The position numbers were made by a program, and so were the translations under genes. Below are positions 12,787-24,866 of a DNA stretch of 64,000 nt, piece after piece; within the stretch, counting starts at the first letter, position 1, and the number at the start of each line of letters is the position of its first letter. The notes under the pieces were generated by a model. The model was not told the DNA's origin. It saw only the letters and a program-made list of their open reading frames with translations, and ran no database searches. Source of the DNA: Vitellaria paradoxa (lineage: Eukaryota; Streptophyta; Magnoliopsida; Ericales; Sapotaceae); the NCBI GenBank assembly GCA_019916065.1, contig CM034234.1, positions 9,522,342 through 9,586,341 on the forward strand. Reading direction: 5' to 3'.

Positions 12787-12831
<45 letters not shown>
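12787..12831. repeat. (TA)n microsatellite
   Basis: An uninterrupted TA dinucleotide tract of about 22 units lies between CCAGAT and TTATTTCAAC. Confidence 0.9.
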
Positions 12832-12835
<4 letters not shown>

Positions 12836-12837
12836 TC

Positions 12838-12973
12838 AACGTTCCATTTAAAGTAATAAAAAAATTTTAAAAAATAATAAAAATTATTTACTTTTTACCT
12901 TACTATACGAATTACGAGTTCACAATTTATTTCATTTTATTTAACTTTTTATCATTTCGAACGCACTCTAAGA
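12838..12973. repeat. Short MITE, family 1
   Basis: The left end GTTCCATTTAAAGTAATAAA and the right end TTATCATTTCGAACGCACTC are imperfect inverted repeats. The interior (ACGAATTACGAGTTCACAATTTATTTCA) matches, in reverse, the GTGAGATAATTTGTGAGTT core of the copy at 48774. Confidence 0.5.
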
Positions 12974-13892
12974 TATTCTTTACAAAGGAGACGAAAGCAA
13001 CCACTCAAAATTTAAAATAATACTCAAAAATTATAACTAAAATAATTTACAGGAATATAAAACGAATATTAATAGCATTCTGAATATAAAATAATATTTA
13101 AGATGAAGTGGCGTGAGTTTGAATTATGATGATCAATGCTCTATTTTAAATTTTTATTATTTTATTCTATACTTTTTTTTTGTTTTCTCATCTAAAATTC
13201 AAATTGGCATTGCCAAGATGAGAATGAAAATGGGTAGTCAGAGTTTTCTAGTTAAATTGCCACTGTAAATCTAAGCGGCTCGCCGCAAAGTCTTGAAAGA
13301 CTTTATTTGATTTCAGAGTGTTATTAGAAATTTTATGAAACTGAATGAATCGGAAATAATTTGATCAGGATTGTTTTGGTTCAATTTAATTCTCTGAGTT
13401 GATGAAATTATTGATTTTTTTTTTTAAATAAAAATTTAATCTCAGAATCATTGTGAGATTTAAAATAATAAAAAAAATTTAAATTTAATCTCAGAATCAT
13501 TGAAAATATCTTTCAGATAATATCAAACTTTTAATTTTTTTTTAATTTAGATTTCTCAAAAATGATACTAAAACAATAAATACTACCAAATCCAATTTAA
13601 AAAAAAATAAAATTAAGAAGTTAAAAATAAAACCAAAATCAAACAAGTCGAGGAGTGGATACAAAATGGCTTTTTTTTTTTTTGGGTTGCTTTTTTATTA
13701 AAAAACAGAGAGAGAGAGAGAGAGAGAAATGAAAAGAAAAATTGGCGCCGTTATATTTCCGTTCTGTCCATAGTAATAGTATAGTTAAAAAGTTACGAAA
13801 ACAATGGGCTCCAAGGCCCCCAGTCCCACCTCTTCCGTCCAACTTCCCTATCCCCGTATACTTATCCCCACGTCTCACGCCTTTTCTCTCTC

Positions 13893-13900
13893 TATAAATA
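13893..13900 (+). promoter_or_regulatory. TATA box of the CAF1 gene
   Basis: TATAAATA lies 133 bp upstream of the start codon, within a CT-rich promoter and ahead of a pyrimidine-rich leader. Position and sequence fit a plant TATA box. The transcription start would fall near 13925-13935. Confidence 0.65.
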
Positions 13901-13978
13901 CATACATTCCATGTACGTACTTTTCAAGTTTCGAACCCTAGAAACCGCTGCCTATCACCAGCATCCACCAGATCACAC

Positions 13979-14008
<30 letters not shown>
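13979..14008 (+). repeat. (CT)n tract in the CAF1 5' leader
   Basis: About 13 CT units plus CCCTCT end some 25 bp before the start codon. CT microsatellites are common in plant 5' leaders and may influence expression; that role is inferred. The reverse motif (GA)n occurs at 13707-13727. Confidence 0.8.
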
Positions 14009-14009
<1 letters not shown>

Positions 14010-14032
14010 TTAACATCTGGAGATCAGACGAC

Positions 14033-14887
14033 ATGTTCACCGAGGACTCCCAACCACCGCCACTGCGGCCGACCCCTACGGAGAAGACGGTAGAAGTGCG
14101 TTCAGTGTGGTCGAAAAATCTCGAGTCGGAATTTGCGCTGATACGGGGGTTAGTCGATCAGTACCCCTTCGTCTCAATGGACACGGAGTTTCCCGGCGTC
14201 GTCGTCCGTCCGAAGAAGGGAGCGCATTGCGTGCGGCGGAACCCCGCCGAGCATTACGCGATACTGAAGGCGAATGTCGATTTGTTGAACCTTATTCAGG
14301 TCGGCCTCACTCTGTCGGATGCCGATGGGAGCCTCCCCGATCTCGGCACCGACAAGTGCTACATTTGGGAATTTAACTTCAGAGACTTCGATGCGGCGCG
14401 TGATTCCCACGCCTCGGACTCGATCGAGTTGCTGAGGCGACAAGGCATCGATTTCGGGAAGAATCGACGGTGCGGGATCGATTCGGTGAGATTCGCCGAG
14501 CTGGTGATGTCGTCCGGGCTGGTGTGCAACGAGTTGGTGAGTTGGGTGTCGTTTCACAGTGCGTACGATTTCGGGTACCTGATTAAAATACTGAGCCAGC
14601 GGCCTTTGCCGGACGAGTTGGGCGATTTCCTAAATCTGCTGAAGGTGATATTTGGGGCCAGGGTTTATGATGCGAAGCATCTGATGAGGTTTTGTGAGAG
14701 CCTCCATGGGGGGTTGGATCGGGTTGCAAAGACGCTTGAATTGAAGCGGGCGGTGGGGAAGTGCCATCAAGCCGGTTCTGATAGCTTGCTGACTTGGCAT
14801 GCTTTTCAGAAAATTAGAGATCTTTACTTCTGTAAAGATGGTCCTGAGAAGCACGCTGGCGTTCTGTATGGCTTAGAGGTTCACTGA
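14033..14887 (+). CDS. CAF1: CCR4-associated factor 1 (CAF1) deadenylase, intronless
   Basis: This single open frame of 284 aa matches the plant CAF1 (POP2/CNOT7) family and is closest in style to the intronless CAF1-9/10/11 group. It is a 3'-5' exoribonuclease of the CCR4-NOT complex that shortens mRNA poly(A) tails in cytoplasm and P-bodies. Plant members respond to stress and wounding. The catalytic DEDDh residues are all present: D50 and E52 in SMDTEFPG, D179 in HSAYDFGYL, and H245 and D250 in [11 protein letters not shown]. Other family signatures are [10 protein letters not shown] (25-34), NLIQVGLTL (86-94) and WEFNF (112-116). The start is the first ATG after the CT-rich leader. The N-terminal 20 residues are proline-rich and variable, as in other plant members. 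GC content is far above the surroundings, typical of intronless plant genes. Confidence 0.93.
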   Translation: MFTEDSQPPPLRPTPTEKTVEVRSVWSKNLESEFALIRGLVDQYPFVSMDTEFPGVVVRPKKGAHCVRRNPAEHYAILKANVDLLNLIQVGLTLSDADGSLPDLGTDKCYIWEFNFRDFDAARDSHASDSIELLRRQGIDFGKNRRCGIDSVRFAELVMSSGLVCNELVSWVSFHSAYDFGYLIKILSQRPLPDELGDFLNLLKVIFGARVYDAKHLMRFCESLHGGLDRVAKTLELKRAVGKCHQAGSDSLLTWHAFQKIRDLYFCKDGPEKHAGVLYGLEVH

Positions 14888-15160
14888 ATTTTCGAACTTT
14901 GCCTTCTGCCTTAAGTTTGTACAATCAATGCTTTAATATCAAAATTAGTTCTGATCAATTTTCTTGATTGCCTTCTGAATTCTCATCTCCTTATACTTGT
15001 GTATATATCCATGTAGTGCACACTGGTTTCATCTTCCCTGTTGAACGAACGATGGGCATGGGCTATGGTCGGGGGTTTTGTTGGAACGAACAATTCCTTG
15101 CTTCTCATCTGGCTAAAATTTGGAAGCAATTTGTGTCTTCTTTTTGCATAACTTCATCAC
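14888..15160 (+). other. Probable 3' untranslated region of CAF1 and flank
   Basis: Sequence directly after the TGA is moderately AT-rich and non-coding. The poly(A) site is not resolved. Confidence 0.35.
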
Positions 15161-15162
15161 GA

Positions 15163-15420
15163 TTTTAATTAACTAGAATGCCCATTAACTGCACGTGTTT
15201 TCTCAGGAAAACTGTATATAACTCCTAGGAGAATAGAGTGAGGTAAAACCTGATAAGAGCAGGGGAGAATAAGTGAAAAATGAAAATAAGGGTGATGGAC
15301 TAGGAGTGGGAGGTAGAATAAGGGCACACACGCACACATGTAGAATAAAGGCTCGCTCACACACAATTTTAATTGACTAGAATGCCCTTTAACTGCACCA
15401 GTTTTCTCAGGAAAAACGGT
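15163..15420. repeat. Pair of direct repeats about 203 bp apart
   Basis: TTTTAATTAACTAGAATGCCC through TTTTCTCAGGAAAA (15163-15213) recurs with few changes at 15366-15418. The segment between them is unique. The second copy ends next to a (GC)n(AC)n tract near 15425-15443. The repeats could be an old duplication or ends of a mobile element; no element type is identifiable. Confidence 0.6.
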
Positions 15421-15830
15421 CTCTGCGCGCGCGCGCGCACACACGATGTGTGCCCATGTCAAGTAACTTTGATGGTAGATACTGGTTTACATAGAAGGTC
15501 ATGGAACCCATGGCTATGTCCCTTGAGGAATGTTGAGCATGTAGTGTTGGAGATAACTCAGTGGTTTGCTTTTCTTGATGGTGGCCATGGGGGAGGGGAG
15601 CCTTGAGGCAAGGAGGGGGCTTGTAATGAAATGGTCGGCCCTGCCTTTCTGGTTCCGCTAAGGGTACCTATGACTAATATTGGAGATGTAATTTCTCTTA
15701 AAATCCTGAATACCCGCAATTCTTGGGTTGTGTCACAAACTGGAAATTGAATAAGGCATATAAAAAAGAATCTGCTTATGAGGGATCCTTAGTGATGAAA
15801 GGGCTTTTTGTGAGAACCTATTCATATTAA

Positions 15831-15922
15831 CTTTTAATCGGATAATCCACTGGCAAGAATGTCCTTGTGAAGGGAACTTTTAATCGCATAATCCACTGGG
15901 AAGAATACTCTTGTGAAGGGAC
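15831..15922. repeat. 46-bp tandem duplication
   Basis: CTTTTAATCGGATAATCCAC at 15831 recurs as CTTTTAATCGCATAATCCAC at 15877. Both continue through AAGAATNNNCTTGTGAAGGGA. Confidence 0.75.
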
Positions 15923-18900
15923 AACTTTTCTTTTGAGGATAAACATGTACCTTGAAGCTTTTATTCATCATAGTTATTGAAAAAACTGTCATGGAATACT
16001 TCGTTGTTATCTTCTATATCTGTACTATTATATGAAACAAACACGGGGTAGTTAGTGAAAATTAATGAAGCCTTTATTTATTTATTTTTTCATTAATATC
16101 CCTAAATCACCCATAACTTGAAAAAGGTTTATAAGTAATTTCTGATTTTTTATAAGTTATTTAAGTAATTTTACCCTTTAATTTTTTTGTTTTCCATAAA
16201 TTCCCTTCATTACCTATTCATATTATAATTTTCTTTTGTTTTATATAAATGCATCTTGATTAATTTATACATAAATACCTTTAACTACTTATTATTTATT
16301 ATTGGAGAAAATTTTTTCATTCATTTTAATCTTATTTTAAATAAAATAAAATTTAATAAAAATTACACACACAAGTGTGTGCCCAACTTCTTGTTCACAT
16401 AATTTCTCGAACTAGAAATGGTTTTCAGATGACGGGATTAAGAATTATAACTCTAGACATTCAATACAGTTCTTAACAACCAACACCCCCCTCCTGGGGC
16501 TGAAAAAAAAAATCATATGTACATACCAAAAGCACAAATAGAAGGCTTAATTGCGGACAAATTGTTTAGTGGTCCTATATTGAGAATCACATAAAAAATG
16601 CATCCAAACACAGAGCCTAGTTCTTCTAAACAAATAGCTTAAGCTATTAAGGGAGATGATTTTTTGACAAAATATAGCTTGTGCACGAAGCATGAAAAAT
16701 TCCTGGATGAAAATGCAAGTTTAGTTGTCATGACTAGGTGTTGCAGTGTAAGCAAGATGGAGATTTTCATGTCACACATATTCTTCTTCATTGTTAAGCT
16801 TTGTCTATACTTGAAATGCAATGGGTCTTTTTCGCGAGAATTTCAGAGGTGGTGAAGAACTAGGTTTTAAAAGGAGGAAATCTTTGTGGTTTGTCTTTTT
16901 GTGTGGGATGGTTGACTTGGTGTAAGAAAATAGAAAAGTCGTTTTGTAGAGTTAAGTTACCATTATCTATCTTTTTTGCTGTTACCCTGTATATAAAGGG
17001 AGAACCCTGATTGGTGTCTCTTTTTTGTTGAATCATCACATTTCTTACCCTTCTAGCTTCTGATTTGCTTCTAACTTCCATTTCTGATTTTTTTTAAATT
17101 AAAAAATAAATTACTCTCAATTCTTCTCAATTTTAAGAAATAAGGACAAAGAAAGAAAGAAAAAGAAAAAAACCATAAGATAATAGAGTTTAGGGAAAAA
17201 GAAGAAAATTGCAAAATAGTAGAGTTTCACATATGGGTAGTTTGTGCCTCTACCCTAGTATATATTAAAGTTTATGCTTTTGTTTGTTTCATATAATTAA
17301 TTGTCAGGAATAATATATCTTGATTAACATATTTTCTTGGATTTTGTAAAGGATGCGGAGTATAGCGAGTGCATTTCATGGTTTTTTTTTTTAATTGTAA
17401 CATTTGGGCTGCATTCTCTCCATGCATCTAATACATTTTCTTACTTGTCAAAAAGAAAAAATTTGGCTGGTGATTGAGTGATTGAATGTCTTTATCCTCT
17501 AGAATCTAATTAGATTACATGTGATGTGAGTCATGTTACTAGGTTGGGGTCCTTGGTTTAAAGCAAATTGTTTATCACTCTCTTTGAATAGCATTCTTAC
17601 AAAACTATAAGAAAAATTTAAACATATTTCTAACTCTTAACTTGAAACATGAAAGATCAGGATACTCTTCCCACAGTTGGAGGACGTGTGTCCGTCACTC
17701 ACACATATGTACTACAAATTGCAAGTTTGAAGGAAAAAGAAAACTTGAACTCAAATAATAAAGTATAATATATAGGAAGAACATCTGTTGGTATCTCCCT
17801 GTGAGTGAAGCCATCAATTTTTATATTTTTTTGTAACTAAATTGTTTGGATAAAATTTTATTCACCCACTTTTACTTTTATTAATCTTCATTGAAGGAAG
17901 GGTATAAGTGGAAACAAAGAATTTTAAATGAGGCCATGTTGTGTAAGTATTCAGTTATTAAAAAACATCACACTTTAAGTGTATTGTCAATTGCTTTCAT
18001 GGGATTATTATTTTCTGAGTTACGATAAGAGTTTGTTAGCTTATTATTGATTTTTCAATAACAATTGAAGTATTGCCATTTGCTTTCATGATGCAAACAA
18101 CTAGAAGAGAAGAACCAAGATGTTGAAGGCTGGGCGTGCCTCTTATAAGTGGTGCTCACTCAAACTTCTTGAGAGTTCGATATTTTCCTTTTTCTTTTTG
18201 ATTTTTTTTTATTTTGTCAAATCTTTGTTTTTTCAATCTCTTTTTGTCTTTCTTTTTATATCCATGCTTGAAATTTTTGTAACTGTAATGACTTACATGA
18301 ATGGTTGAGCATTGTGTTATTTTTTTTAATATTTTCAATCACTTTTTTCCCATATTGTTGTGCGAGTATATAATTGTTATACCTTTTAAAAAAAAAGAGT
18401 ATATAATTGTTATTTCATTTTTTTATTATATTTAATTTTATTTGCATGAACAATAGGTATAATAAAATGCACATGCATAATGAATGCCACCCTTCTTGTA
18501 AACAATATGGGTTCTTGCTAATTAAGCCTTCGTCTTTAAATTTTCCTAGTTTTAGAAATTCTAATTCTAAGACTCAAAATTTTTGAAGTATATAGCTTTC
18601 GAAGATAAATATTAGGTTTTTTTTATTTGCATTTCTTTGCCCATACCAAAAATTGGTATTCAATAACAATATCTATGTATTTGTAATATGAAAAAATTAC
18701 ATAAATGGTTATCATGTTCATATATACATATAAGAATTTTTATTTAGTTTTTGACATGTCCTCGTTGTGTTGGGTCATGTCCTAATTTTGAAATTTGCCA
18801 CGTCATATTAATGTCTTGCGTCCCGTATCTATACTTCTTCGTATTTATACTGGCTCAGATAATCTACTTTAGGCTTTGATCTCCTTTATGTTAATAATCA

Positions 18901-21900
18901 ATTTTGCAGCTTTGTGCTTTTTTTAATTTTTTATTGTTTATTTTATTTTTTTTGGGGGGGGGGGGTGGGGGGCATTTGTTCAATTTTGTGGATTTTTTAA
19001 TTGTATTTTAGTTTCAGCTCTTTTGGCTTTGAGGCTGGAAGAAACTTTTGATGTGACTCTTGAGAGTATGGATTTTGCTTATGTGGGTCCTTTGTTATTG
19101 CTCTTGTAAATAAGACTGGGAGATGGGCTAATTTAAAAAGTTCAACCTTTGTCTTGAAGGGAAAATTTTGCCCTAGCGGCTTTTTGGAAACTTTTCTTTC
19201 TCATTGGTTTTGAGGTTTGTGGGGAACCTAGTTTCTTACTGTTCCTTAGGCTCTTGAGAGATCAAGTTTTGTTATCAAAAAGTTGTACCTTTTCACAAAG
19301 GTTTCTTGGCAATAAGGTTCAAAACTCTTTTGACCTTTGTCTTTGGAGGTTTTTTGTCGTGTAATATTTTGCTATATTACACGATATTCATGATGATCTT
19401 CAAAATCAATCATTCTCTTTTATATAAAAAATTAAAATTGTTCATAATAGCTATGGGGCTCTCGCTTTAGAAAGCATAAACTTCAATTGGAATAGCGAGA
19501 TCATGGATATATTTCCTCCTCTTACTTGTGCAAGTCACCAGAGCGTTGAGGCTTTTCAGTGGTCAATTGGGTGTCTCCCACTACTGAGAGAAACTTACAC
19601 TTGCAAAGTTGGGGAACTTGAAAAGATGAGTGAAGGGGGGGAGGTGACTCAACCTGAACACCACCATTAATGTGGGTAGAGGAATTTTTTGCCAATTGCA
19701 CCAACATCACTCATCTCCCCCATCTTTTGTTACTAAACACAATGGTCACAAAATTTATTTCCATATGTCCCCACTTGATTTTCTACTCTTTAGTTAGTCT
19801 TGAATGCTAGTCATGGCCATTTCCCCCCTGTCGTGGACAACTCTCCTGGAATTTTCACGAAATACAACCATTCTCCTCCATTGAATGTGCCCACACCTTA
19901 AACTAGTCCCAGTGTTGATGCATATAAATTTTCTTGCACATTTATGTCTCTTCTGACTGCGTCATATTATTTGAGCAACTTGAAATCTTCTGCGAGTCTT
20001 TGTTGCTGAGGAGATTCAAAATTTCCCCTCATATTCGCTGCAATTGCAGGAACTTGTCTACACAAGTTGGAATATTTGGCTGTCTAATCGGGTTTTTGTC
20101 GGCCTTGGTATCTCAACATGCATACTTCTTTTACTTGGTGAAGTGCATGCCCTATAAAATGGGGTCTTTATTACCTATGCTAGGATTTCAGATTTTGAGA
20201 GCTGATACGACATCTGTTTTCTGATGGTATATCATATTGGTTCGCTAGGGAATTAATTGGTGAGTTAGACTGCTGCTACCTATATATATATATATATAAG
20301 CACTGCTGTGAGCCTGTGAGTGCCCTTTCTTTTCCAAAGAAAATGGAGGTTTAATGCAGGTTTTCTTTTCCAAAGAAAATGGAGAAGACAGATAACAATT
20401 ACATGAGAGTTTTTGGCTTGGTGGGAAGTGCTCAGTTTCCCTTATTGGTAATCTTATTTACGGAGTCTTGTGCTGTGTGATTCTTTCATGGCTTTGTAGT
20501 TTGGACAGATATATATGGGAGATTTGACTATTGGCAATAGAGTCAATCTTATTTCAAGTAGGATTGAATTGGTCCTTGGATGTCGTTTTCTTGTGGTGGG
20601 CTACGGGCGGGAAGAAACACTTCTGCTAAAAGAAAGAGAGGGGAGCTTTAACCCCGCTGGCAAATATGAGGGCACTTAACATTCTGCGGGGGTTCTGGTT
20701 AAAACTAGCCAATCTTTTTCCTTTGTCCTATTTAGGCTCAGCTATTCTCAAATTCAGTCTTGAATATCCCTCCACTCTCTCTTTCTTTCAGTGAAGAAAT
20801 CAATTTTAATTTGTTGTATTCTTTCTCCGTGCTCTAGAAGAAAGCTCAAATTTTCAACTCTCCGCACTTACTATTGATGCAATTTTCTTTTTTGGATTCC
20901 TGTTAGAAATGGTTAATTTGAAGAATTATTATTATTATTATTATTAAATAAATAAACGATTAACTTGTTTTGTCATTTGAAGACCGTCAAACGTCTAGCT
21001 TTCCAAGTATAAAGAAGATTGGTTAACGATTTGACATTTGTCTTAACTTTTTTTTTTTTTTTTTTCCTTTTTTTTTTGGGACGTGAGACTTTTTTTTATT
21101 TTTAAATTATAGACTATAGTGATCATTTTGATTTTTTTTTTTTTGTAAGTGCTAACGTTACATGATTTATTTTGCATTAAATTTCTATTTTAAAACCTTA
21201 GGAATTGTTGCTTCTCCAACGCTTCTATTTTCGTGTTCTATTTGGAGGGTTGACACGTCACATTTATTTTTTTAAGTTTACAATGAATTATTTTGTTATT
21301 GTTGTGATTGTTTGAAAGTTTTTTATTTTTGTTTTTAATTTTTGAAAAATTAAATGTTATTTTTATTTTAAAAACATGAGCAATTATTGACGGTTCAACA
21401 TATATTTCACTATTTTGTTTTGAATGTCAACACATGTTTTTTTTTTTTTTTTTTTTGAGAGGTTGATTTTTTTTTCTTCTTCCTTTTTTTTTTTTTTAAA
21501 GTGTTTGAACGTTATATATTGTTACATTAAATATTATATACATATTATTTATACTCATTTACACGCAGGTACCTAACTAGTATTTAATAGTATTACCACG
21601 GCACATCATCTCATACCAACTTACCGTGAGTAACAACTCAAAATGGAAGGGACGAATTCTATAATCTTCATTGCTGTGTTTGGTTGGAAGGAAAAATGGA
21701 GGGAATTAAGAAAATGGCGAGGGAAAATAGAGGGAATGAAGGGTTTTCCCTTTTTGGTTTGTCACCGGAAAAAAAAAAAAAGAAAAAAGAAAAAGAAAAA
21801 GAAAAAGAAAATTCGAGGAAAAATGGAGAAAAACAAATACAAGGAAAAAAAGAGAGAAAAACATTTAGATTTCTTGTGTTTTTTTCCCCAAAAATGAGAG

Positions 21901-22779
21901 AAAAATAAGAGGGAAAATTAAGATGGATATTAAATACAAAGCTTAACTTTGATACAATTTATGTAAACTGTCTAAAATGACAATTTATATCAATGATAAC
22001 GTATAAAAAAAAGAAAAAGAAGAAAAAGGGAAAAAGATAATGTAACGAGATCGTTAACATTTACAAAAAGTCATATTTTAAACTATTTATATCATATAAA
22101 AATTTTACTTGATCATATTTATTTCAAGTATTAAATAACATATATTTCTTTTAATTATAGAAGCTTTAATTTGAAAGAGAGAGAGAAGATTTGATCAAAG
22201 GTAATTCAACAATCTTGTTGAAATTACAATCTTAAGAGTTTTATCAGAATAAAAAATAAACCATCCAATGTAAAGAGATAGAGAAGAAGAAAAGAAAATT
22301 GAAAAGAGAATTTCATTAAAAACTATTGTGACAAGAAGAAAATTAAAGTTAGTTGATTACAATCTTAGAATTTTATCAGAATAAACAATAAATCATCTAA
22401 ATACAAAGAGGTAGAGATGAGAAAAAAAAATGGAAAGAAAACTTTCACCGACAATTATTAAGACAATGAAAAAATTAAAGAAAATTGATTCACCATTAAA
22501 AGCAAACAATGAAATTTGTCATTCTTTCAACCACATAAACTTCAATAAAAGAGAAAGACGAAGAGAAATTAAGAAACAAACGAAGTAATCGATCACTATG
22601 AGAAGATTTGTATTGACTAATCTGAAGAGAATAATTTCACTCATCATATATCCAGTAAAATAATATATTAAATATGTTAAAATAAATATAAAATAAATTA
22701 TTTATTATATATTGTTTATTAAAATTATATAAACTATAATTAATAATAATTTTGTATTTGAGATAATTCATTAACCTTT
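15923..22779. other. Long intergenic stretch with no resolvable gene
   Basis: I see no exon chain or RNA gene. The stretch holds T-rich and poly-T/poly-G tracts (18951-18973, 21050-21080, 21430-21470), a TA run at 20284-20300, a 24-bp direct repeat around TTCTTTTCCAAAGAAAATGG (20326 and 20361) and a TTA microsatellite near 20930. The less AT-rich part (18990-20700) looks like decayed coding DNA, possibly retrotransposon, but no motif survives that I can name. The Lys/Glu-rich frame at 21643-21908 is only a purine-rich simple repeat read as protein. Confidence 0.5.
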
Positions 22780-22906
22780 TTTTTTTAACCTTTTTAGCTC
22801 CTACAAGTAACACTTTACGCGCATTATCCTTGACAATCCAACCCATTGGTGGTTCTCTCCAAGCTCCATCAATGGTCACTACCACTTGATAATTGAGCTT
22901 GATGTC
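22780..22906 (-). pseudogene. Fragment resembling a plant LINE-type RNase H domain
   Basis: On the minus strand a short frame reads KLNY, then VTIDGAWRE, then MGWIVKDNARKVLLVGAK. This follows the pattern (DGAW...GWVIRD..GKVL..GA) of the RNase H-like domain at the end of plant LINE reverse transcriptases and related domesticated genes. Nothing of the domain survives downstream, where the frame runs into A/T-rich sequence, and no upstream reverse transcriptase is visible. The call rests on a short pattern match. Confidence 0.35.
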
Positions 22907-23379
22907 AATTCTAGGTTAACAAAAATGAATAGCATCTTCAACCTTTCGTAGAATTTTTTTGCATTCATTCCTCACTTTTCTCACAAACTGTTTCGCTAAA
23001 AACACAATGAATCAAAATTCAATTCACTAGACATACATTTTAACAATTTTGGCAACATTCATTGGTGCACTATAGATATTATTAAACATAAAAGTACCCA
23101 CGTATCTTTTTTTTTTTTTTTTTTTCCAAAAGCTAAGAAAGAATCTATTTAACAAATCAACTCAATGATTTGACATCTATCCCCAAATTAAAAGCTGAAA
23201 TTTTATTTTATAATCATCAATGGATGATATTATTGGAGAGAGAGAGAGAGTGCTTTACTTGACTTTCAAACTCTCCCCGACTTTAGTTTAAAATTCCAAA
23301 GCATGTGCCTGTAGACACAGATAATTTCTAATAAATTAGTAAAGCAAAAGTACAAAATCTTGGAGGCATTCCCCTGAAT

Positions 23380-24330
23380 AAACCATAGTCCAAGGCTGTC
23401 CAATGTACAGGACCAAGGCCACTGTACAACTCAACTCCAAGCTTATAAAAGCTATTACTTACCTACGACTCCAGGAATCTAACAGCTAAGAAATTAAGCT
23501 ATCCCCAAAAATTGAAAGCAGCAAGAATCATCACATTTTCGGGTAACAAACAGTCAAACTACCAACCCACAAAACAGCACAACTGATGTACAGCAGACAA
23601 AATAGCATGAAACTAAACCACAACTGAACAGAGAGGAGCAAAGTAGAGCAAAACAAAACTAGGACATCAGAGTCCCCAAAACAATCCAATTCCAAAATGT
23701 ATAGGCAGCAGTAACAACAGTAAAAACGGCAGTAACAACACCACCGCATTGCAGCAAAATGGCATAACATAGCCAATCAAACCCATCCCAACAGAACAGC
23801 AGATAAAATTTTAAGGCAGAAACAGATGCAGCAAAGCCTTTATCAGAAGAAAGAATTTAACTAATCAGACAAAAGCTGAGACACAAAATAAGCAACCAGC
23901 TTAGTCATTGCAATACTACACATTAATCTCCTCTAGAACACATTAGCATCCAATAACAAAATCAAGATAAGAAGCAGCAACATTCCACCACATGACAGTA
24001 CCGCAGCATTCCACAAATTAAGACAGCAAGACGATGGCCAGGAAACCAATACCAGTATCGAAATCAGTCATCACAGCAGCAAAACCAGACCAAGTAACGA
24101 CCATAAATTAAGCAGAATAACAGTGCACAGGTATCCTGAAGCATGATTCTTCCCCATTCCAACAGAACACAAACAAGGCACCAAGGCAGGAACAACAACC
24201 ATCATACCACCATTTTCCAGTTCCATAACTACCACATAATAATAATAATAATAATAATAAAGTTATTTTTAAAAGATATTTCATCACTTCCATTAATCTT
24301 CAACCCCAAAGTCAATCCAAGCTTCATAGT
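23380..24330. other. A/C-rich, T-poor block, non-coding as far as seen
   Basis: The plus strand is dominated by A and C with few T (phrases such as AACAGCAGCAAAACC recur), ending at a TAA microsatellite (24238-24260). The minus-strand frames here are Cys/Leu-rich artefacts of this composition. The skew could mark a transcribed region on the minus strand or a relic of a repeat. Confidence 0.4.
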
Positions 24331-24866
24331 TCTTGCCAAGTTAATTTCAAGTTAATCTATTGATATCATGTTCACAATTTTTTTTTAGTAATTTCAGTTC
24401 GTGTTATCATATCGTGTCCAATAGTATAAATTTAACTTAACCCCATAATATTTTATTATATAAAATTTGTATTATACAAATGCAATATTTTGCAGGGTCT
24501 CAGTTGGGAAAGCACGCGAAAGAGACTTCAGTTTGAATACGTCTAATTCCTCCTCCCCCCCCCACCCCCTTTTCTCTTTCTTCCTTATAGACACTGTTGG
24601 GATGGTCCATCAAGTCTTGGAACCTGAAATGAGAAGCTGCAAACTTCTGATGCCACTAATATTTAAAAAAGAACAAAATTTTACAAGAAAATCATAGTAA
24701 AAAGATTCTAAAGCACCAGCATTTGAGTCAAGACTAAACGGCCTAATTCAGCAATATGTAAGGCAATCACTAGCAAAACTTTTCTGCCACAACAGGTTGC
24801 ACCCTCACATCATAAAAATTAAATAAATTAATTAATTAAATAAAAATTAAGTGGGCAGGCCGCAGA
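24331..24866. other. Flank downstream of POP1, includes its 3' untranslated region
   Basis: The part next to the POP1 stop codon (24700-24866) is the likely 3' UTR on the minus strand. Around 24503-24545 is a 43-bp segment shared with 45263-45305. A C-homopolymer run lies near 24551-24565. Confidence 0.4.

Larger units (their letters stand above)
10721..13630. other. Intergenic DNA between UEV1 and the CAF1 gene
   Basis: No gene is supported. The stretch holds a TG repeat near 10785, an old fold-back arm (11604-11930), two MITE-like elements (12169-12313 and 12838-12973) and a long TA repeat. The open frame near 12287-12670 contains a poly-G run and resembles no protein I know. Confidence 0.55.

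Noticed and set aside
14174..14557. Minus-strand frame opposite the CAF1 gene
   Set aside because: It is a shadow of the GC-rich CAF1 coding sequence, with no recognisable domain.
21643..21908. Overlapping Lys/Glu-rich frames
   Set aside because: They are produced by a degenerate AAAAAG purine repeat; no conserved protein pattern is present.
23531..24293. Cys/Leu-rich minus-strand frames that look like signal or membrane peptides
   Set aside because: They follow from the A/C-rich composition and the TAA microsatellite, not from a conserved gene.
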